A stretch of DNA of 64,000 nucleotides. Origin: Odontocerum albicorne (lineage: Eukaryota > Arthropoda > Insecta > Trichoptera > Odontoceridae). Position 1 is the first letter of the stretch. The number at the start of each line of letters is the position of its first letter. The position numbers were made by a program, and so were the translations under genes. Positions 56,601-64,000 of the stretch are shown piece after piece. A model generated the notes under the pieces. The model worked only from the letters and a program-made list of their open reading frames with translations, was not told the origin of the DNA and ran no database searches. The stretch lies in NCBI GenBank assembly GCA_949825065.1, contig OX463844.1, forward strand, positions 33,271,414-33,335,413, given 5' to 3'.

Positions 56601-57234
56601 CCGAATACTATTTCAATTGAATCGATATTTTACTGCCTCAAAGTGTTTGAGATACAGTTGTTGTGTGCAGCTTTAGCAAGCACAATATTTTTTGTGAAGT
56701 GTTATCAAAATGTATGATTATATATTAACACTACACACATACACGATACCACCTAAAGGCGAATGGTGTTACTATCACAAATAGCATCAAAGGTTTCTTT
56801 GTAGTTCGTTTTCCCTTGGTAAGTTTTCTGTGGCTTTCTTACCAAATATGTTTTCATTAACATATGCAAATACGAAGAAATTTTTAATCTAATGGTTATA
56901 TCCACCACCTCCCTATCCAAACACTCAACTTATTTTTTGTATTATTTTTAATCTGCAAATAATAGCGGGTTCGAATCTCAAGTGAGCGTCCTTGGGGAGA
57001 GTCTACCTTCTGAACAATTATTCTTTTAGTGAACGTTCAAATAAATAAAATTATGATCTTTGTTGACCATTTCGACTAAGATCAATGCGGTATATCAATG
57101 CTAACTTTTATGACCTTACTGTAGATTGTCTTGTTGATTCTGATTTTTTCTCTCGATATTTTCAATTTTGCATGACTTTGCAACCTATTTTTAACATAAC
57201 TTTCATATTTTTATATTTTCGATGCTGTGTATTT
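53611..57234. other. Long AT-rich stretch, mostly blank
   Basis: A 118-codon minus frame (54,784-55,140) has no recognised domain. 55,560-55,740 is GC-richer and may hold a worn LINE end on the minus strand, not firmly identified. 56,965-56,985 has an isolated B-box-like GCGGGTTCGAATCTC. Nothing else is supported. Confidence 0.4.
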
Positions 57235-57385
57235 TCTTGGTATTTAGGTATGGAGTATCACACGGTGCGGAAAGTCGCCAGTTCAAACCCCGCACTGTGC
57301 AATCCCTCTCGAATGACACAGTCATTTTCCTGCTCAGTATTCGGAAGTATAAGGATACCTGTGAAATGTACATTATTTATAAAAA
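57235..57385 (+). mobile_element. SINE-B, copy 3
   Basis: GTGCGGAAAGTCGCCAGTTC, AAACCCCGCACTGTGC, CCTCTCGAATGACACAGTCA and AGTATAAGGATACCTGTG, with an A-rich end, match the reverse of 3,390-3,560. Confidence 0.75.
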
Positions 57386-57419
57386 AAACACGCCGGTATG
57401 CTGCGATAGTCTCACTTCG

Positions 57420-57610
57420 GAGCGCCATCGGATCCAGAACAGCGGTGGGGCCTGTGTGGTGTATTCGCTGGTGTGTAACGGCTTATTTACTTTTAATAAA
57501 TCCACTGCACAGCTTTCCAACTGAATTGATTGGATGTTGGAATGGCGAGGCGATCCTCAACTACGAAGTCCAGCAACGACGACGATTTGAGTATCACGAC
57601 CTCCTCGTGC
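57420..57610 (+). repeat. Dispersed repeat D, copy 3
   Basis: CAGCTTTCCAACTGAATTGA, TTGGATGTTGGAATGGCGAG and CGATCCTCAACTACGAAGTC are the reverse complement of the blocks at 10,185-10,260. It encodes NYEVQQRRR in one frame. Likely the 3' region of the RTE-like LINE-K2; it forms the end of a 190-codon chance frame (57,085-57,657). Confidence 0.55.
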
Positions 57611-57850
57611 GATTCAAATGCAAACGTCATAATGGGGGGGAGTATGTAAATAAATAAAAATCTGGAATCTATTTTACAGTTTTTGCAATACAGAAGTGCC
57701 CTTAGAGTGACTTTCATTGAACATCACTAAAAATAACACAATCCACTTTGCCTGAAATGCGTAAGAAAATTAGTGACCACTGATTATTTGCAGCTTAATC
57801 ATTTCATCTCAATACTCATTTATTTTTCAAACCTATTATTTTCGCATCGA

Positions 57851-57960
57851 TGACCTGCGTAGCCAGTTGGTAAAACGCTTGAATTCCACTCTGAGGTTTC
57901 AGGTTCGATTCCTAATGGTAGTATGCGAATATTGTTTCTTCACGTACGTTAGTATTCTAA
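57851..57960 (+). mobile_element. SINE-D, copy 2
   Basis: GATGACCTGCGTAGCCAGTT, GGTAAAACGCTTGAATTCC and TCAGGTTCGATTCCTAATGG make a good tRNA-like head; TATTGTTTCTTCACGTACGT and a GTGCTTTTG end parallel 26,808-26,940. Confidence 0.5.
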
Positions 57961-58198
57961 CATGTGCTTTTGCCCAAATACACGATTAATGGGATCGAAG
58001 ACAATGCTGTCTCCCAACCATGCTCTTCAATGTTTTAGAAACACCAATACGGATAATGAAAGGTAGCATAAGAATAAATTAATTAACCGTTTTGCAAAAT
58101 AGCTAGAAGCATCCTTAATATTGGCCGAAAATACAATATAATATTCAACATAAGCAATAAAATCAAGCTTGGAGTTCAAAAACAAAAATTATCAATGA

Positions 58199-58345
58199 AT
58201 TATAGTTAAGCCATTAACACTGTGGAAGTTTAAAGACATTGTAATTTGTTTAGTAAAACACTGTTTATTCCACTTTGTGTAACGGTATAACCCTACCGGT
58301 TTCAAGGTTTTCACCTCATCATCAGGGGAGCACAAACAGTCTTGT
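58199..58345 (-). ncRNA. Hammerhead-like repeat, copy 3 (core boxes intact)
   Basis: The minus strand reads TTTGTGCTCCCCTGATGATG, AGGTGAAAACCTTGAAACCG, GTAGGGTTATACCGTTACAC, AAAG. Both invariant boxes are present (CTGATGA and GAAA). Stem II can form AGGT/ACCT capped by GAAA; stem III CGGTA/TACCG, with one mismatch at its base; a distal stem I TTTGTG/CACAAA. The cleavage-site triplet would be TTA. Known hammerheads of this small form occur in Penelope-like retroelements. Activity is not shown; the inner part of stem I is weak. Confidence 0.55.
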
Positions 58346-58559
58346 TTGACTAAACAAATCACAAAAGCATTCATTTGTAAAATGTCTCGCATATTGTTCT
58401 CGCAAATTGATTTGCTGTTGAAAGTAGACAAAGGTTTTAAATATTATACATATGAGCATTTTCTTCTTAAAAAAATCATGATTACACTTATAGCATTGAA
58501 CTTGCATAAGCCAAGGATCAATAAAGCAAGATGATGAGATCTGGACTCATGAGACAAAA

Positions 58560-58680
58560 ATATGTTAAAAGTTCTCTATGTGAAAGTCAGACTAGTACAC
58601 GTTTTTTTTTAGTTTTATCGAGACCTGGATTGAAGGCAAGTCAACCAACTAAGCCACAGGGATTGCCTAGGTCATATAAG
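58560..58680 (-). mobile_element. SINE-A/C partial, worn
   Basis: Reversed: ATGTGAAAGTCAGACTAGTA body and GCAAGTCAACCAACTAAGCC with ACAGGGATTGCC head. The B box is worn away. Confidence 0.45.
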
Positions 58681-58884
58681 AAGTTTTTTTATTATCTTTC
58701 ATTTCTCGCTCTCGCTTTGTTTTTGGCTGAAGCGTTTCCCTTTAAAGGGCAAACTAATTTGGGCCTCTCAAATTATAAAACAACGCTTGAATAGCATTCA
58801 ATAAATATTTACATAAATTTATTGCCCCCTTGATAATCGCCGTGGTTAAAATGGCAAAATTTCATTATACGAACAAATTGCGCG

Positions 58885-58925
58885 ATATTTTCAGTACAAC
58901 GTGGCGGATTAGGATGTCACAACGA
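58885..58925 (-). mobile_element. SINE-A tail scrap
   Basis: TCAGTACAACGTGGCGGATT and AGGATGTCACAACG match the reversed SINE-A tail (CAGTACAACCTGGCGGGCTT, ATGTCACAATCT). Confidence 0.45.
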
Positions 58926-60547
58926 AATGAAATAATCCATTTAAATTCCGGTTATCCCATGTTTGTGTAACGTATTAGGCTTCAGGAAACATTGTTTAGC
59001 CCTCAAATATTAATTGAAACATTTGTTGGTTTTCAGTATGTCATTGTATTATTCAAATATTTATCGCTCATCCTATCACATATTTTATCCCGCATATATG
59101 CAAACATGATACACAAATGACAAACTATACCAGTTCATAATCTCTAACCGCATCGTTACATCGAGTAGAAAATTTATAATTAAGAATAATAAAATGAAAT
59201 TAATATAATAAATATCTGATTTCAATTAATATAATAAATATCCGATGGCGTCAAACGATCCGCTTCGAAGAAAGGGTCTGTCTGATCACGAATATCAGAC
59301 TTCACTCAACCAGAAATTAGTAACTTGCAGTTAACTGATGTTCATTTTCCACGTGTTCTTTTATTGTCCATATACGGTAAGTAAGGCTTTGAAAATATCT
59401 ACAAACTAACATTTGACTCCAATCCTCATTAAAGTGTCTCGAAAAGCGAGTTATATTACCCTTTCTAATACCCTATTTTCATTTAATTCCTATTTTTACT
59501 CCCATCTCATTTACTTTTGACGACAAAATTGATTTCTAATTAAAAATATATTTCAGAAAACAGTTTTATGTCCTCAAAAATATTTGTTTTAAATGTATTA
59601 TTATAACAATAAAAAAACATTTGTAACTAAAATCACTGTACAAATTACGACAAACAAAACGCACATCAATGTTGAAAACCAGGTGAATGGTTACTAAAGC
59701 AGGCTAATATAAACTAGAATTACCAACACCAGAAGGAAGGAATATTGTTGGTTCACTCGATATTCACGGATAATCTGTGCCAAAATTGGTTGAACTTTTA
59801 ATTATCTTTAATTACGGAATCGGCAAAGCAGATTACCAAATAGTAGGACCGTTGAGCCCCGACCCTTCTAAGGCAAGGGGATGAAGATAAAGATGAACGT
59901 CTACAACGCTTATAATAAAAAGTATCTAGTTCAAAGACAAAAAATGTTGATGGTGAAAATTCTTAATTGCCCTATTTTTTGGCATAAGGGCATAAATCGT
60001 TTGTAATAGTAATACAATTTTGAGAAATGTAATATTTTACCCACTTTTTGTACTTATTTGTCTAACAGTCATGTAACAGCAAATACGCCTGAATTTATTT
60101 TGTACTTTAAAATAATACATAAAGAATCTAAGTGATGGTAGATTACGATGCGCCAGATTACACACAAATCGAAGGTTTATCCACATGATTATTTTTTTCC
60201 TCCTTTTTTTAACGATAATACTCTTTTCTTGAAAACTATGTTTGTCTATATTTATTTCTTCGAAACATATGCCATATGCAACTGAAAACAATATATTTTC
60301 TTCCAAATAAAATTATTCTGATAAATGTCCTTTATATCATAGATATTCACATTCATCAGATTTTTATAAACGAGAATATCAAAATATGCATAAAATAAGA
60401 AATATTATCTTGAAAAAAAATTTACTTCCAAATACATGTTTCTTTAGAATTATTATGATAATTTAGAATCTCTGTAAATACTTTCTTTTTGCAATAAGTT
60501 GAGTCCCCTTTTCCAATAAACAAAAAGGCGTTATTTAAAAACAATAA
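58926..60547. other. Long AT-rich stretch, mostly blank
   Basis: A ~26-bp direct duplication (AATTAATATAATAAATATC) lies at 59,198 and 59,225. Nothing else is supported. Confidence 0.5.
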
Positions 60548-60845
60548 TTTGGCCATGGTCTAACGGTTAGCATTCACGTTTAGCAAGCGGTTCGATTCCT
60601 AACGGATTCACTTCAGACTGGTTTTATTCTTTGAGTGGTTTACATCCGAATTTATGTTTTTTCCGTAACTTTTATGCTGCTAATCATAAATTCTTATAGC
60701 GCTATGTAAAATACACGCTATGTAAAAATTATAGCGCTATGCAAAAGACTGACTAAAGACTGCAGCAGATTTAACCTGCCGACCGTCTTGGAACTTGGAT
60801 ATCCTTGCTATCGAAAATTTGGATTTGATATATCAAAACTGTGTA
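60548..60845 (+). mobile_element. SINE-E, copy 2
   Basis: TGGCCATGGTCTAACGGTTA and GCATTCACGTTTAGCAAGCG give an A-box-like head with GGTTCGATTCC as the B box, unusually close behind. CATCCGAATTTATGTTTTTT, GCAGCAGATTTAACCTGCCG and GCTATCGAAAATTTGG match 37,478-37,790. An inserted triplet of TATAGCGCTATGTAAAA-like repeats lies at 60,693-60,745. Confidence 0.7.
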
Positions 60846-61117
60846 CTTGCTGAAGTGCAGCAGTTTGCACATAATGCATACAAGCACAGGCGTATTTCAT
60901 CCACAGGATGGTCGACAATCATACTCGAACACGAGGAATTGCGTATATATCATAATATTGTTTTCATTGAAACAAATATAGAAATTAAAGTAATTCAAGC
61001 ATTATTTTTTTAAATAACTAATTAACAATCGATACATTATGTGTTTTGTATCAATTACAGCTAATATCGGTCCGATTTGTTCACGGCAAATGTCTTATTA
61101 TTAATATGATAAATAAA

Positions 61118-61285
61118 AGGTGCGTAACTGCACGGTAACGAACTTCCGTGCGAAAAGTGTTTGATTTGAACCTCTCACGTTGCTGTTACCCCGAACAAAA
61201 CAAGTATTTTTTCCACCTAGTGTTCGAGAGTAATAAGGATACCTATGATTTTGGTTATATATTTTCTTTAAAAAAAGAAAAAAAA
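61118..61285 (+). mobile_element. SINE-B, copy 4
   Basis: ACTGCACGGTAACGAACTTC, CGTGCGAAAAGTGTTTGATT, GTTCGAGAGTAATAAGGATA and CCTATGATTTTGG with a TTTAAAAAAAG tail. The B box is worn. Confidence 0.6.
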
Positions 61286-61384
61286 TGTATTAAAATAATA
61301 TAAATCTCAATAAATAAATTCAATCTATCATTTAATATTTTAATTTTCTATTTGTTATGCAAAACTGATAAATAGTATACATAC

Positions 61385-62180
61385 ATAATTACATATCATC
61401 ACGCCATTTCCCTTGCGGAGTAGGCAGAGAGAAGATCTCCAAACGTTTATATCCAAGGACACAACTTTCTTCTTCTCCACATTCATATATCTCGTCATGC
61501 ATGGTATTTTATTATTCATACTTCTCACTTTATTTTCTTTCAAAATCTTGCCCATTTTGTCCATTCACGTTTTCTTCGTTCTTTTTCTTTCACGCACAAC
61601 TCACACTCCTGACTTGTATATTCATTTAGTCATTGTTACATTATTTACTCTCTCCACATGTCCAAAACATTTTAACGCTCCTTTTTCATCTTACTTAAAA
61701 CATCAACTTTACACATGCATTCATTTGTGATGTTTTCATTCCACCTTCTTTCAAACACTAACACTCCACAAATGTTCCTTAGTGCACGCATCCCCACAGC
61801 ATTAATCTTACTCTTATCCTTCTTATGCCAAGTTAAATTATCTCACTTTAGCTAGTTCTATTACATTATTGGCCTTACCTTTAAGATTCATAAATATTTA
61901 GTGGGTATGCCATGCCTATGAGAGAGCTCTCTAATTTGAGGTCTTATAATTCTTCTTCTTTTCTCGGATGATTTCTCTCTCACAATTCGATGTTCTTTTT
62001 TTTCACCTTTGATACAGTGTTATTAGTGGTCCGTTGGATTTCCTCAAATCCTTACGGGAATGAAAATAAAGACACTCCGTATATTTCCCCATAAACACAA
62101 CGAGAAATCGATGGAACCCCATTTATACTTATCCTTCTTCTGTCAAGTCAAAGTTTCACTTCCATACATCAAGGTGGTTT
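61385..62180 (-). mobile_element. LINE-W, long copy
   Basis: Pairs with 21,900-22,680 along about 740 bp: ATTCATATATCTCGTCATGC, TCACACTCCTGACTTGTATA, CTCTCCACATGTCCAAAACA, CTTATGCCAAGTTAAATTAT and AATCGATGGAACCCCATTTA. It continues to a CACTTCCATACATCAAGG block (LMYGS region). The 3' end (CATCACGCCATTTCCCTTGC) is complete. A 105-codon plus frame is antisense. Confidence 0.75.
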
Positions 62181-63389
62181 TTGTACAACTCATTTATAAA
62201 TAGTATGAATTATAAAAAAACCTTTTATTCTCCTAAAAAGAACATGCTTATACTACGATTCACAACAAATGCACGTTCAAAGCTTAAACGGGGCAACGAA
62301 ATATGCGGAAAATGCGTATATGAAGTGAAGATAGAAGAATATGTTTAATTTGTAAGTGTATAATATAATATAATATATATACGGATATGGATAATCATTT
62401 GATCCAATTTACATACGGAATATTTTTCTTAAGGAGTTTGGAAAGGCTGAGAACATTCAGAAAGTGTTTTTAATTGACGCGTTTAACGTTATATGAAAGC
62501 TCTCTTGGACTGATTTCGATCACGTATCAACGGTTTATAATTGATGTTAGATGCTGCATCTCGTTTTAATAAAACCGCAGTTGTTCTTATGCAAATACTC
62601 GTATATGAAACTTTGCTTTAGGTTTCTGTATTCAGGTCACAGACTGCAATGTTATTTCCAAGACCTGATTTTAAACTGGAATAATTGGTTCGCAATGCCA
62701 AGGAGCTGTGGTGATTTATGTAAATCCAAGTTAATTGAACTGTAAACTCCCAACTCCTCAACTTTAATTTAAATACTTCCTCGTTTATTTATATACATTT
62801 CTTAATAGATGTATTCCACAGAATACTGTTTATTTTGGATATACACTTCAGAGTTTGTTTTAATTTTTAACATATTTCGAACGAGCTTTTCTGGAATCAT
62901 ACGCGCGTGTGATAAAAAACACTCAGAGGCGATCTTTAGTAAAATTTGGTATCCAGAACTTTTGACAATAATCTGTGGAATATTAGATAAATAATTCAAT
63001 ATTTAACATAGTGAAATGTAAATTATAAAAAACACTGTTTTTAAAAACACTCTTTTATTTAAATTAGCTTCCCAAACACTTATTTAAACTGGATATTGTG
63101 AAATTCCAAATTAAATAAGTACATTTTGAAATATATTGATAGTCAAATGCAACCTTAAAATTGGCATACTGGTCCACAAAATATACAACCATATTTATAT
63201 TTTTTTAGATTTTCAGTAATTTTTTTAAAAAGATTTGGTAATAACATGTTTTTAACAATAAATGTTGCTCTACATAAGTTGTGTAACATACCATAAATAA
63301 AAATAACAAAGTTTGACAAGTCTGTGGAGGAATCACAGTATTTAAAGATTTTGATACACGCTTAGGTCTACGGGTATACTATTTCTTCT
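62181..63389. other. AT-rich stretch, nothing recognised
   Basis: A 64-codon plus frame (62,551-62,745) shows no known domain. The region is otherwise blank. Confidence 0.45.
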
Positions 63390-63590
63390 GCGTTCGGCCC
63401 TCGCACGGAGTCGGTCGTCTCTAACCATGTGAGTGTCCGGCGTTAGGTTGTGTGGCTCCTGCATACAGTGGACAGCTGTCTACGATGTGGACCATGATCT
63501 TAACCTCCTCGCAATCACAGAAATGCGAGTCTTCTAGCTCCCACTTGTGCATGTCCAATTGCTGAGGGATATGTTAAAACTTTATTTTCA
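63390..63590 (-). mobile_element. LINE C-terminal zinc-motif fragment
   Basis: The minus strand reads HKWELEDSHFCDCEEVKIMV, HIVDSCPLYAGATQPNAGH. The pattern W.L.DS..CDCG...TM.HIV..CPL is the end of the RNase H/Cys region of I- or Loa-like LINEs. The Cys spacing CDC, H and C is intact; both sides are broken. It is a different family from LINE-H. Confidence 0.7.
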
Positions 63591-63744
63591 TATATAAAAA
63601 ACTGGAACTTATTTAAAACTTTTTAAAATGTAATAAAAACAGTAAAACAACATATTTGCAAATGTCACCAAAGATTGAGAAAGGGAAAAAAAAGTGGAAT
63701 CACAAAATATAGGAGTTATAACGAAACACATTGTAAAGTCGTTG

Positions 63745-63860
63745 TTTGCAGCAAGCCAACGAGAGTGATAGTCTTACGGCAAACGGTAACTGATTCCAGA
63801 GTCTGACAGCATAGACAGTCAAGGACTGTGTGAAGGAGGAATTTCACCCCCCCCCCTCCC
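63745..63860 (-). mobile_element. LINE-J fragment
   Basis: The minus strand reads SLTVYAVRLWNQLPFAVRLS and LSLACCKQRLYN, matching SLSVHAVRLWNQLQTNIRLT and SLACFKKRLKN at 41.1 kb. A C11 run at 63,846 on ends the similarity. Confidence 0.75.
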
Positions 63861-63968
63861 TTCCCCCAGCCAGTGTTATATTAATATTTTGTATCTTATA
63901 CATGTTATAAAATGTATCCCAGTCTCCTCACTTTACGGGTCATATATTCAAGGATAGTATTTCAAATA

Positions 63969-64000
63969 CGAGGCATATCCAGAAAGTAAGTATACTGAAT
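63969..64000. mobile_element. Mariner terminal repeat, second copy cut by the window edge
   Basis: CGAGGCATATCCAGAAAGTA then AGTATACTGA, preceded by TA at 63,967-63,968. It matches the 31,101 end of the mariner at 30,144-31,101 with one difference, so the rest of a related element should lie to the right. Confidence 0.85.

Overview
The window looks like animal nuclear DNA, most likely from an arthropod and probably an insect. It is AT-rich, and nearly everything recognisable is a decayed transposable element: Tc1-like, mariner, IS630-like and hAT DNA transposons, several kinds of 5'-truncated non-LTR retrotransposon (LINE), and at least five kinds of short tRNA-headed retroposon (SINE). There is no operon structure, no ribosome-binding-site pattern and no intact bacterial-type gene. 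Most open frames are fossils of transposon proteins or chance frames in AT-rich sequence. The species cannot be named from the sequence alone.

Layout: 0-12.7 kb holds LINE tails, SINE copies, an internally deleted hAT element with an 8-bp target duplication (4.8-5.5 kb), a 25-bp tandem array and two copies of a repeat whose reverse strand folds like a hammerhead ribozyme. At 12.7-15.1 kb a nearly full-length dead Tc1-like element sits inside the reverse-transcriptase domain of an older LINE, followed by a short deletion derivative of an IS630-like element. At 15.8-17.3 kb are one copy of a fold-back element and a near-perfect ~245-bp palindrome. At 17.3-29.4 kb are many LINE and SINE fragments, a second IS630-like deletion derivative (20.0-20.6 kb) and a heavily mutated mariner (23.6-24.6 kb). 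At 30.1-31.1 kb is the youngest-looking element, a mariner with a large internal deletion; a second copy of its terminal repeat starts at the very right edge (63,969). 31.4-39.9 kb is mostly LINE and SINE debris and long blank AT-rich stretches.

40-48 kb contains a 15-unit, 30-bp minisatellite (40,341-40,790), a jockey-type reverse-transcriptase C-terminus (41.1-41.7 kb), the only candidate host coding exon (44,873-44,920, 48 nt with good splice signals), a very diverged ~95-bp tandem array (46.1-46.7 kb) and a SINE with an internal 72-bp triplication. 48-64 kb contains the second, better fold-back element (50.45-50.95 kb), further LINE and SINE fragments and a long blank region (53.6-57.2 kb).

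Taken together the window is either a gene desert or, if the 48-nt exon is real, part of a very long intron of a host gene on the + strand. The elements do not form a functional system. They record serial insertion, nesting, internal deletion and local tandem expansion. Family names used here (SINE-A to SINE-E, LINE-W, -K, -H, -J) are labels for this window only.
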